Shown: piece by piece, positions 8,625 through 15,920 of the stretch
Layout of the letters: each line of letters starts with the position of its first letter
Numbering within the stretch: position 1 is the first letter of the stretch
Source: Lewinellaceae bacterium
GTDB lineage: Bacteria > Bacteroidota > Bacteroidia > Chitinophagales > Saprospiraceae
Direction: 5' to 3'
Assembly (NCBI GenBank): GCA_020636005.1
Contig: JACJYR010000004.1
Location: forward strand, 248,001 to 312,000
DNA length: 64,000 nucleotides
The notes under the pieces: generated by a model
Told to the model about the DNA's origin: nothing
The model's database searches: none
The model's input: only the letters and a program-made list of their open reading frames with translations
Program-made: the position numbers and the translations under genes

Positions 8625-10316
8625 ATGAAAAAGCTCATTTTTCCCATACTGCTGCCGGGCTTGTTACTACTGGCCGTCGCAGCGGCAACACAGACCGAAG
8701 AAGAACTCCTGTCCCAGTTGCTGGATGAAGAACGGGGCAGTGTAGAAGCACTGGCCCTGTATCCAAAAGAAACCCGGGTGGCCATTCTCGAAGCCGCCAA
8801 GTACCCCGAGGCACTCATCAAACTGGAAAGTGTGCAGTCAAAAACCAGTGAATCCTTCAAAAACCTGATGGAGCGCTATCCCAGGGAAACCCAGGAAATG
8901 ATGTGGGACCTGACCCGGTACCAAGGCTTGGTGGCAAAACTTGCCAATTATCAGGGCACCGATCCGCAACTGGTGCTGGAAGGGTTCCCCCCGGCCATCC
9001 ACGAGCGGGCCAGGGACGCTTTTTCCAACCATAAAGACCTGCTGAAACAGGTGGATTTCCTGAACGGGGAGTGGGACAGCACTTTCCGGAGGCTGATCGA
9101 GGATTACCCGCTTGTTATGCAGGATGCCATGCGCCAACTGGTTGATCTGCCCGAGGTGCTCACCATCCTGACCGACAACATCCGCATGACCGTGCTGGTT
9201 GGCGACCTGTACCGCAACCATCCGGCCTGGCTGCTTGAGCAGATGGATTCACTCAACCTGGCCGTGGCAAGGGATAGGGCCAAAGAAACTGCCGACTGGA
9301 AACAAAACATGGATAACGACCCGCAGGCAAAGGAGGAATTCACGGCTTCTGCCAGCGCATTTGCCGCAGAATATGGCTACGACGATGCTTACTATTCCTA
9401 CGATGACCAGGCCTACGACTACAACTGGGATGGCCGCCCGGGCGGGGTGGAGCCATTTTATTATTACCATTATCCCTATTGGTTTGGCTATCCGTACTGG
9501 TACATGTATCCCCGCTGGCGGCCTTACCCCTACTGGTACGATTGGGGGTTCTACTACGGCCCGGGCAACGTGGTCGTCATCCTCGACCTGCCTTCGTTTT
9601 ACTTCACCAACTGGTATTTCTATTACCCGCAGCACTGCTACCGCTACCCACACTTGTCCTCCCATTTTGTCAACCATTACTATGGCCACCGGACGTCGGG
9701 TAGCAGCGTTTCCGTGGGTGTTGACAACTGGCGCAGCCGCAACCGGGACATCATTACCAACCAATGGATAGAGCAGGCAAGGAGCCGTCCGCAGAGTTTC
9801 AGGGAATACGGCCAGTTTGAGGAAGCCAGGGAAAAGTACAACCGCACCCATTCCGATCAGCCCCTCACCCAACGGGATTTTTTGGATAAAAACGCCAGGA
9901 AGTTCAAAGATTTTAAGAAGGAGGTAGATCAGGCCGGGCAACGGGAAGCCCTGGAAAAAAGCGCCCCACCACAGGTGGACAACCGGCGGGCCGAGCCTGC
10001 TTTTCAGCCACCCAGGACAAAGGAACCTTCCCCGCAGGACCGGGCGGTTGAAAAACCCAGGACAGCGCCTGCAAAACCCCGCACGGAACCTCCCGTGCAA
10101 AGGGAAGAACCAAAGGTAATTCCCAATATTGACAAAGGCTCTGAGTACCATCGCAACACCTGGGAAAAGGCAAAACCGAACATAGATCGGCGGGAAACGG
10201 CCCCGCAACGGCCCCAGGTTGCCCCACCAAAACAGCCCACCCGCCAGCCAGCACCCCCGCCCAAGACCAGGCCACAAACCGCCCCGACCAAGAAAGGTGG
10301 CGGACGGGAAGGTTAG
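8625..10316 (+). CDS. Exported DUF3300-like protein with Tyr/Trp-rich middle and Pro-rich tail
   Basis: 563 residues. A signal peptide (1-22) leads into a helical region with four degenerate repeats of about 38 residues, each opening with YP or FP (46, 85, 121, 161). The first, ALYPKETRVAILEAAKYP, resembles the IALYP...ATYP core of DUF3300. Residues about 250-350 are extremely rich in Tyr, Trp and Pro. Residues about 430-563 are a low-complexity Pro/Arg/Lys/Gln tail. Export is well supported; a cell-surface or matrix role is only a guess. Family assignment is moderate because Bacteroidota versions differ from the proteobacterial ones. Confidence 0.75.
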   Translation: MKKLIFPILLPGLLLLAVAAATQTEEELLSQLLDEERGSVEALALYPKETRVAILEAAKYPEALIKLESVQSKTSESFKNLMERYPRETQEMMWDLTRYQGLVAKLANYQGTDPQLVLEGFPPAIHERARDAFSNHKDLLKQVDFLNGEWDSTFRRLIEDYPLVMQDAMRQLVDLPEVLTILTDNIRMTVLVGDLYRNHPAWLLEQMDSLNLAVARDRAKETADWKQNMDNDPQAKEEFTASASAFAAEYGYDDAYYSYDDQAYDYNWDGRPGGVEPFYYYHYPYWFGYPYWYMYPRWRPYPYWYDWGFYYGPGNVVVILDLPSFYFTNWYFYYPQHCYRYPHLSSHFVNHYYGHRTSGSSVSVGVDNWRSRNRDIITNQWIEQARSRPQSFREYGQFEEAREKYNRTHSDQPLTQRDFLDKNARKFKDFKKEVDQAGQREALEKSAPPQVDNRRAEPAFQPPRTKEPSPQDRAVEKPRTAPAKPRTEPPVQREEPKVIPNIDKGSEYHRNTWEKAKPNIDRRETAPQRPQVAPPKQPTRQPAPPPKTRPQTAPTKKGGGREG

Positions 10317-11004
10317 CCGTCGGGAGGCCTAAGAAACGCTTTTGAAACCTGTCACCCAAAAAAAAACCAAGAGTGATAGGGGAGTTTGAAATGACAGCTT
10401 CTGTAAAGTTTTGGTTCTTTGACAAATCGTGTGTAAAGCCGTTAAAACGGCTAAGTAAAATAGCTGTCTTTTAACCCACGACTTAAGTCGTGGGTTGTTA
10501 ATCAATGGCTTATGTCAAAAACCGTTTTAACGGTTTTCCTTTTTCCACACGTTTTGTCAAAGAACGAAAGTTTTTCATTTCAAACTCCCCTCTTTTAAAA
10601 CGTTCTGCTTTAAACCCTGTATGAAGGTTTTTCAACAACTTCAAAGAACGGAAGGCTGCTAAGCGCTTCATTATCAGTTTTTTGAAATTTAGGACACCCG
10701 TTTTGATAAAAGTCAGCCGCCCCAGTTGACAATAGTCATTTAACGGCCCGATCAGTGGGGCTACATTTGCCAACAGAGAAAAAGTTCTTTCAAATAACCG
10801 TTAACTCACCCAGGACGCCAAAGGGATGGCAGGGACGATGGGAAATTAAGAAATTGATTGGATGCAATTGGGTAATGCTGTTTCGGATGGAAACCCCATG
10901 GCAAGTGATGCCAGCAGTTTTATCCAATAGCGGCCAAAGAAAGAATTTCCCAATTTCCATTCCTCCCTGCCACCGCTTTCCCTCCTGTACAAATACTTAT
11001 TGCC
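10317..11004. other. Long intergenic region, mostly a palindromic repeat
   Basis: 688 bp upstream of the small heat-shock gene. It contains family B copy 2 (10414-10565). I looked for a CIRCE-type inverted repeat before the heat-shock gene and saw none. No other gene or RNA was recognised. Confidence 0.5.
10414..10565. repeat. Palindromic element, family B copy 2 (complete, 152 bp)
   Basis: The most symmetric copy. The ends are GTTCTTTGACAAA and TTTGTCAAAGAAC, inner arms are GCCGTTAAAACGGC and ACCGTTTTAACGGT, and the centre holds CCCACGACTTAAGTCGTGGG. The other two copies keep the left end and centre but have a diverged right end. Confidence 0.8.
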
Positions 11005-11448
11005 ATGTCACTCATCAAATGGAGAAACCGCAACGATCTGATGCCAGCATTTCCAAACTGGATGGACAATTTCTTCAGGGATGATGACTTCTTTGCAAAC
11101 AGGTGGACCCGTGAGTTGACAGTGCCTGCTGTCAATGTCAAAGAAACGGACACCGCCTTCGATCTGGAAGTTGCTGCCCCCGGCATGAAGAAAGACGATT
11201 TCAAACTGGAAGTGAAGGAAGGCATGCTCTACATCACCGCTGAGACCAAGATGGAAAAAGAAGAGAAGGAAGACAACTACACCAGAAGGGAGTTTGCTTA
11301 TTCCACCTTCGAGCGTTCCTTCTGGTTGCCTGAAAATGTCAAATCAGACAACATAAAAGCTACATACAAGGATGGCATCCTGATGATCACCCTTCCGAAA
11401 ATGAAGGTTGAGAAAAAAGAGCCAGCCAAAATGATCAAAATCGCATAA
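11005..11448 (+). CDS. Hsp20/alpha-crystallin small heat-shock protein
   Basis: 147 residues, normal length. The alpha-crystallin domain spans about 38-137: VPAVNVKETDTAFDLEVAAPG opens it, EVKEGMLYITAE is the central strand pair, and ATYKDGILMITLPK carries the conserved A-x-x-x-x-G-x-L motif. The C-terminal I-x-I-like anchor is MIKIA. It is an ATP-independent chaperone that holds unfolding proteins as oligomers in the cytoplasm. It is a single gene with no co-chaperone nearby. Confidence 0.95.
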   Translation: MSLIKWRNRNDLMPAFPNWMDNFFRDDDFFANRWTRELTVPAVNVKETDTAFDLEVAAPGMKKDDFKLEVKEGMLYITAETKMEKEEKEDNYTRREFAYSTFERSFWLPENVKSDNIKATYKDGILMITLPKMKVEKKEPAKMIKIA

Positions 11449-11497
11449 GGCGAAGACCAATTCCAGGCTGCCCAAATGCTTTTCCCGGAGTACGGGA

Positions 11498-11586
11498 TCT
11501 TTCAAAAAATTGTGTCAATTTCTAGCAAGTGATTGATTGTGAGCGTGTGTTTTTTTCAAAAACACACTTCTCTGAAGGGTCTCCGG
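11498..11586 (-). repeat. Interspersed palindromic element, family A copy 2
   Basis: Inverted relative to the other copies. On the minus strand it reads GAGACCCTTCAGAGAAGTG, then the GTGTG/CACAC hairpin, the CTCACAATCAATCACTTG hairpin (right arm mutated here), and ends TTTTTTGAAAGATC. Confidence 0.8.
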
Positions 11587-11655
11587 AATAACCATGTGCA
11601 GTCTGGATACCTTAGAATAGAAGAACTCATTCTTCAATGTGAGAGGTGTATCACG

Positions 11656-11687
11656 GAAGCCATCGGAATCGGTGGCTTCTTTTTTTT
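11656..11687 (+). terminator. Rho-independent terminator
   Basis: Stem GAAGCCA (11656-11662) / TGGCTTC (11673-11679) followed by eight T residues. It lies about 210 bp beyond the Hsp20 stop, with the family A element in between, so the heat-shock message may read through that element before stopping. Confidence 0.7.
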
Positions 11688-11790
11688 GTGATTCCCGAAG
11701 GGAAATTGTACCGACATGAAGAAAGAAAGACGGGGCATGCCTTGGGTTGCGGCAGGTTGCTTTCGGCTATGAAAAGGGGATTTTTTTTCC

Positions 11791-12156
11791 TCAGCTCAAA
11801 ACTTTCAGGATGGCACTTTTTAAGCATTCAGAGGTAAATGGCTTTGTAAGGTAGCCATGTGCGCCGGATGTCCTCCCTTTTTCGATGTCTTCTTCCTGGG
11901 CGCTGGCCGTGAGGAAAATAAATGGGATATGGGTCGTTTTTGGGAGGGTTCTTATTTTTGACAACACTTCATAACCATTAATGCCGGGCATCTGGATATC
12001 CGAAATGATCAGGTCGGGCAGCTGGCTGCTCGCCATTTCGAAGCCCTCCTCGCCGTGGGAGGCCATTAAAACCTCGTAACCTTCCAGGTGTAAAATCTCG
12101 GCGGTATTTTCCAGTATATCACGGTTATCTTCTATCAGCAGGATAGTTTTCTTCAT
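11791..12156 (-). CDS. Stand-alone response-regulator receiver domain
   Basis: 121 residues, just a CheY-like receiver with no output domain. The acidic pocket is ED at 9-10, the phospho-acceptor Asp is in DLIISDIQMPG near 53, and the switch Thr is in FLTAS near 82. The conserved Lys is in LTKPF near 105. No histidine kinase is adjacent, so it probably receives phosphate from a kinase elsewhere and acts by protein contact. A full TTTG-N19-TATATTTG promoter lies just upstream. Confidence 0.9.
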   Translation of the reverse strand: MKKTILLIEDNRDILENTAEILHLEGYEVLMASHGEEGFEMASSQLPDLIISDIQMPGINGYEVLSKIRTLPKTTHIPFIFLTASAQEEDIEKGRTSGAHGYLTKPFTSECLKSAILKVLS

Positions 12157-12184
12157 AATGAGGGTGTTTTTTTTCAGACGACCC

Positions 12185-12215
12185 CAAATATAGGAAATGC
12201 CCCTGCTTCAGCAAA
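12185..12215 (-). promoter_or_regulatory. Promoter TTTG-N19-TATATTTG for the receiver gene
   Basis: The minus strand has TTTG at 12215-12212, a 19-base spacer and TATATTTG at 12192-12185. Both boxes match the Bacteroidota consensus at normal spacing. The expected start lies about 22 bases before the ATG at 12156. The promoter overlaps the hairpin 12197-12225. Confidence 0.65.
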
Positions 12216-12225
12216 GCAGGGGCAT
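12197..12225. terminator. GC-rich hairpin between thioredoxin and the receiver gene
   Basis: Stem ATGCCCCTGCTT / AAGCAGGGGCAT with a 5-base loop. It lies about 95 bp beyond the thioredoxin stop and could end that transcript, although neither strand has a long T-run. It also covers the -33 box of the receiver promoter. Confidence 0.5.
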
Positions 12226-12319
12226 CAAATTCCAATCGTATTTCTTTTTGCTCCGTACAGGCCGGCGGCGGAGCCCTTAGCTAAGATCATAAGCTTTGTT
12301 GACCCCGGGAGCCTTCCCC

Positions 12320-12628
12320 TTAGTGGGCATATTTTTCCAAAACCCCCAGCAACTGCTGGCCCGAAATCATCCCCACGTTGCGCCACTCTTCTCTTCCTTT
12401 CTTGAATAAAACAAATGTCGGAACGCCGCTGATGCCCATGTTGGTGGCAAACTGTTGGTTATGGTCAATATCAATTTTGACGATGGTGGCCTTTTCGCCG
12501 ATTTTCTTTTTGACATCTTCCAGCACAGGCGCCATCATTTTGCAAGGCCCGCACCATGCGGCCGTGAAGTCCACCAACACTGGTTTTTCACCGTTTACGA
12601 GGTCTTTAAAACTTACTTTTGCTGCCAT
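12320..12628 (-). CDS. trxA: Thioredoxin
   Basis: 102 residues with the thioredoxin fold. The active site WCGPCK follows FTAAW near residue 25-30, the cis-Pro loop is GVPTF near 70-74, and the buried Asp is in PVLVDFTA. It reduces protein disulfides in the cytoplasm with electrons from thioredoxin reductase. No signal peptide. ATG at 12628 gives the family's usual N-terminus. Confidence 0.93.
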   Translation of the reverse strand: MAAKVSFKDLVNGEKPVLVDFTAAWCGPCKMMAPVLEDVKKKIGEKATIVKIDIDHNQQFATNMGISGVPTFVLFKKGREEWRNVGMISGQQLLGVLEKYAH

Positions 12629-12721
12629 GATAGTTCGATTTTTTTATGGTTGGATGATAACTTCAAAACGCCGCTTGGACTGGTATGTTTAGCAAGCTAA
12701 AAAGGGTTTTGACAAAAGCTG

Positions 12722-12754
12722 TTTATAAAAAGGGCATCCGGCTGGGATGCCCTT
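12722..12754 (-). terminator. Rho-independent terminator on the minus strand, orphan
   Basis: On the minus strand the stem GGGCATCC / GGATGCCC (12752-12745 with 12739-12732) is followed by TTTTTATAA. No supported minus-strand gene ends here, and thioredoxin starts 94 bp further on, so it may end a small RNA or act in the thioredoxin leader. Confidence 0.55.
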
Positions 12755-12898
12755 CTGTAAAAACTTAAAATCACCCGAAATATGAATTCTTAGAAAACCA
12801 TTCAATTGATGCTGCAAAGATGCTTTGTAAATGATGGATGTTCCGTGAGGTTTGTCACCCTGGCGGGTATTAAATGTCACCTGCAGGCTGTGGATGTG

Positions 12899-13026
12899 AA
12901 ATACGGGTTCATTTTTTTTAAGTTCGTTGATTTTCAGGGGGTTAGATCATGGTGATTTTGAAAATCACCATGATCTCGTTTTTCAAACAACTGAAAATGT
13001 GGAAATCAATTTACCCCGTTTTTCGC
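12899..13026. repeat. Palindromic element, family D copy 1
   Basis: The centre has perfect 16-bp arms AGATCATGGTGATTTT and its complement around a single G. Outer arms ATTTTCAG / CTGAAAAT and ends ACGGGTT / ACCCCGT surround it. A nearly identical copy lies at 41064-41189. Confidence 0.8.
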
Positions 13027-13088
13027 ATGATTGATAAAATTCATCCCACTACATGATGAACCTCACCCCGATCCCCTTCGCCACCCTT

Positions 13089-13096
13089 TACATTTG
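13089..13096 (+). promoter_or_regulatory. -7 promoter element (TACATTTG) for the coiled-coil/UbiB genes
   Basis: Exact match to TAnnTTTG about 100 bp upstream of the first gene, implying an unusually long leader of roughly 90 bases. No convincing -33 box was identified. Confidence 0.35.
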
Positions 13097-13194
13097 ATAT
13101 CTATCCATGAGTGCCGGATACCTGGAGGCCAGTTGATGGCCGTTTTACGGCAGCCGTTGGCTTTCGGCACTTCTCACCTTAAAAATTAAACGCC

Positions 13195-13806
13195 ATGTCA
13201 CTGCAAAATGAAATGATGGAAATAGGGAAAGAAAGGCTCACCCAGATGAAAGTCTTTCTGGAAGATCTTCAGGTGCAAATGGCTTTAGGCAAAGCCGAAG
13301 CCAGGGATGCCTTTGAACGGGAACGGAAGAATGTAAACGAATACGTGAACGATCTAAAGACCGAGGCCAAAAAGACGGAGAAAAACGGCAAGGATTACCG
13401 CCAAATCCTGAAAGACAAGTTGTTTGTCTTCAATACCCAAATCAGCAAGGAAGCGCCTGCTACCAAGCGGTCGTACGACCAATGGAAGAAAAACACCTTG
13501 CAGTCCGTCTATGAACTGGAGTTAGCCATGAAAGAAGGCTACGGAACGGGGGGCTATTCCCTTCAAGCCAAACTGGATGCCTTCAAGCCCAAGCTGGATG
13601 CTTTCCGTATCCAACTTGCGTTGGGCGACTTCGAGGCACTGGAAGAACTTCAAAAGCCTATGGAAGATCTGCTCAGCCGCCTCGACGAAATGGCGGAAAA
13701 ACTGAACAAGCAGGAGAAGGCCAGTGAGAAGATTGACACCTTCGCCGAAGAGATGAACCACTCTTTCGACCACATGAAAAAGGCTTTTGGCGAACTGTTC
13801 TCCTGA
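13195..13806 (+). CDS. Coiled-coil protein of unknown function, upstream of UbiB-like kinase
   Basis: 203 residues, highly charged and almost entirely helical, with heptad-like spacing in 1-75 and 150-200 and a Gly-rich break (GYGTGGYSLQ) near 118. There are no cysteines, membrane spans or signal peptide, so it is probably a soluble cytoplasmic protein. It lies 56 bp before the UbiB-like gene on the same strand and is likely co-transcribed. It may be a partner of that kinase-like protein, but no family was recognised. Confidence 0.75.
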   Translation: MSLQNEMMEIGKERLTQMKVFLEDLQVQMALGKAEARDAFERERKNVNEYVNDLKTEAKKTEKNGKDYRQILKDKLFVFNTQISKEAPATKRSYDQWKKNTLQSVYELELAMKEGYGTGGYSLQAKLDAFKPKLDAFRIQLALGDFEALEELQKPMEDLLSRLDEMAEKLNKQEKASEKIDTFAEEMNHSFDHMKKAFGELFS

Positions 13807-13862
13807 GCCGTGCGACCCATCTCCGCACCTCACTCCCCACCTCTCACATCTAACAAAAAAGA

Positions 13863-15548
13863 ATGACAGCTACCACTAAAACATCGAAAACAACCCTGAT
13901 GGGCCGCTATGAAAAGGTCATCAAGGTGTTGGTAAAATATGGTTTTGCCGATGTGGTGGTACATCCCCCATTCAACCGTTTCACCAAGGGAATGAGGAGG
14001 TTCATCCCTCAGCACAATGGCTTGCCGGTCACCCAGTTCACCCGGTACGAGCGGGTACGCATGGTGTGCGAGGAGTTGGGCACTACTTTTATCAAATTCG
14101 CCCAGATTGCCAGCAACCGACCTGATATATTGCCGGAGGAGCTGATTGAGGAATTGGAAAAATTCCAGGATCGGGCCTTGCCCATCCCGGAAGACAACAT
14201 CCGCCCGGTCTTGCTGGCGGAGCTTGGGCCTGATTTTGAAAAACGGTTTGAAAGCATTGACTACCAGCCGATTGCCTCTGCCTCCATCGCCCAGGTACAC
14301 CGGGCCAGGTTGATCGGCGGCCAGGATGTGGCACTGAAGATACAGCGGCCCGGCATCAAGGATACCGTAGAACTGGACATAAACATCCTTAAGCGCCTGG
14401 CCCGGCTCATTGAGAACAGGTTTCCCCAGTTTGCCTCCTACCAACCGGTGGAACTGGTAAAAATGTTTGAAAAGAGCATCCGAAAGGAAATGGATTTTAC
14501 CCTTGAGGCTGCCAACATGCAGCGCTTCGGGCAGCTATTCAGGGGGAACGACAAAATCTATGTGCCGACGGTCTATCCAGAATTTACCACGGAACAGGTG
14601 CTCTGTATGGAATACATTGACGGTATCAAGTGTACCAACCTGGCAGAACTCGAAACCATCGGCATCAACGGCAAAGAGCTGGCGCTGACCGGCATCAACC
14701 TCTACTTCGAGCAGGTATTCAATCACGGCTTCTTCCATGCCGACCCCCACCCAGGGAACATTTTTGTAAAAAGGGATAAAAGAATCTGCTTCATTGACTA
14801 CGGCATGATGGGCACCGTGGTGGAAAGCGACAAGCACTTGCTGGCCGACCTGCTGCTGGCAGTTTATGATCAGGACGTTTATGGGCTGAAGAAAGCACTC
14901 CTCCGATTTTCGTGGGACGAAGCGAAGGTCAACGAGAAAAACCTCGAATACGACATCATTGAGTTTTTCCAAAACTATCATAGCATCGGCCTGGAAGAAA
15001 TAGACACCAACGAGGTGATGGCCGCCCTCAATTCCTTGTTTTTCGACTACAAAATTAAAGTCCCCAGCAACCTCCTCCTCCTGCTCAAGGCCCTGGTCAT
15101 CATCGAAGGCGTGGGGCTGATGCTCGACCCGCAATACGACATCATCCAAAACATACAACCTTATGTCAGGCGGCTGCTGGAGAAAAAGTATGCTCCAAAG
15201 GTGATGTCGAAATGGGCACTCCGCTCATTTGGTGAATTGGCACAATTGGCCACTTCGCTGCCAGCGGATGCCCAGGACGTCATCAAGAAAATAAAAAAAG
15301 GCAAGCTCCACATAGAGTTTGAGCACAAAGGACTGGAAGCGCTGAACGACATGTTGGGCGTGCTTTCCAAAAGAATTGCCTTTGCCATCATTGTAGGAGC
15401 GATGATTTTAGGCTCCTCCCTGTTGGTCATCGCCAAAATTCCGCCTTTCTACAAAGGGGTTCCTGCCCTGGGTTTTTTCGGCTTTGTCGTCGCAGGCTTC
15501 CTGGGCCTTCGGTTGTTGATCTCCATGATGAAACACGGCAGGTTTTAA
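13863..15548 (+). CDS. ABC1/UbiB-family atypical kinase
   Basis: 561 residues with the UbiB plan. The N-terminal extension holds KFAQ (78-81) where KxGQ is usual. The Ala-rich nucleotide loop is SASIAQVHRA near 139-148, the catalytic loop is FFHADPHPGN near 292-301, and the metal-binding segment is FIDYGMMG. Two hydrophobic C-terminal helices (about 500-555) anchor it in the inner membrane. The family supports isoprenoid quinone synthesis or lipid handling, probably through ATPase activity. The Gly-to-Ala change in the regulatory motif is unusual. It follows the coiled-coil gene. Confidence 0.88.
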   Translation: MTATTKTSKTTLMGRYEKVIKVLVKYGFADVVVHPPFNRFTKGMRRFIPQHNGLPVTQFTRYERVRMVCEELGTTFIKFAQIASNRPDILPEELIEELEKFQDRALPIPEDNIRPVLLAELGPDFEKRFESIDYQPIASASIAQVHRARLIGGQDVALKIQRPGIKDTVELDINILKRLARLIENRFPQFASYQPVELVKMFEKSIRKEMDFTLEAANMQRFGQLFRGNDKIYVPTVYPEFTTEQVLCMEYIDGIKCTNLAELETIGINGKELALTGINLYFEQVFNHGFFHADPHPGNIFVKRDKRICFIDYGMMGTVVESDKHLLADLLLAVYDQDVYGLKKALLRFSWDEAKVNEKNLEYDIIEFFQNYHSIGLEEIDTNEVMAALNSLFFDYKIKVPSNLLLLLKALVIIEGVGLMLDPQYDIIQNIQPYVRRLLEKKYAPKVMSKWALRSFGELAQLATSLPADAQDVIKKIKKGKLHIEFEHKGLEALNDMLGVLSKRIAFAIIVGAMILGSSLLVIAKIPPFYKGVPALGFFGFVVAGFLGLRLLISMMKHGRF

Positions 15549-15920
15549 GCAACTGGGAATTGAGAACCTATGCGGATTTGGTGTTGAAATTTTTTGGCTG
15601 TTGACAATCAGAGTTGAAATCAGGCTGATTTAGCCCCTGAGACCCCTGAAAGCCAAACAATAGTTTCAACACCTATTTCGCAACACCTGTCGTTGCATGT
15701 TGCTGAAACGAGACTATTCAGAGAAGTGTGTTTTTGAAAAAAACACACGCTCACAATCAATCACTTGTGAGAAAATGACACAGTTTTTTGAACAACCTCG
15801 CTGAAACCAGTGCTGTGTTTAAAATTAGCCCGAACTGCCTGTGGGAGTCATTTCATTTTTCCTTCGATCACTAGGGCGGCCGGTCCCGTCATTTTCACTA
15901 ACAAACACAACCCTCCACCT
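15549..15920. other. Intergenic region with family A element
   Basis: Contains family A copy 3 (15709-15800) and, at about 15850-15872, a fragment of the family C end (TTTTTCCTTCGATC). Nothing else was recognised. Confidence 0.5.
15709..15800 (+). repeat. Interspersed palindromic element, family A copy 3
   Basis: Starts GAGACTATTCAGAGAAGTG, has both hairpins and ends CAGTTTTTTGAACAACCTC, the inverted partner of its start. It lies between the UbiB-like gene and the ligase/CBS gene. Confidence 0.82.

Larger units (their letters stand above)
11449..11790. other. Intergenic region with family A element and terminator
   Basis: Contains family A copy 2 (11498-11586, inverted) and a strong plus-strand terminator at 11656-11687. 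From 11688 to 11790 nothing was recognised. Confidence 0.55.
12629..13194. other. Intergenic region with an orphan terminator and a palindromic element
   Basis: Holds a minus-strand terminator with no gene in front of it (12722-12754), family D copy 1 (12899-13026) and a -7 element for the next operon (13089-13096). No convincing protein gene. Confidence 0.55.

Noticed and set aside
9249..10277. Long minus-strand frame (342 codons) opposite the DUF3300-like gene
   Set aside because: It is the shadow of a GC-rich, low-complexity plus-strand gene whose signal peptide and repeats are convincing; the translated shadow is compositionally odd.
10755..11084. Plus-strand frame overlapping the Hsp20 start
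   Set aside because: Out of frame with Hsp20 and covers unstructured intergenic sequence; the Hsp20 start is well defined.
12689..12880. 63-codon minus-strand frame spanning the orphan terminator
   Set aside because: A strong terminator lies inside it and codon use is not gene-like.
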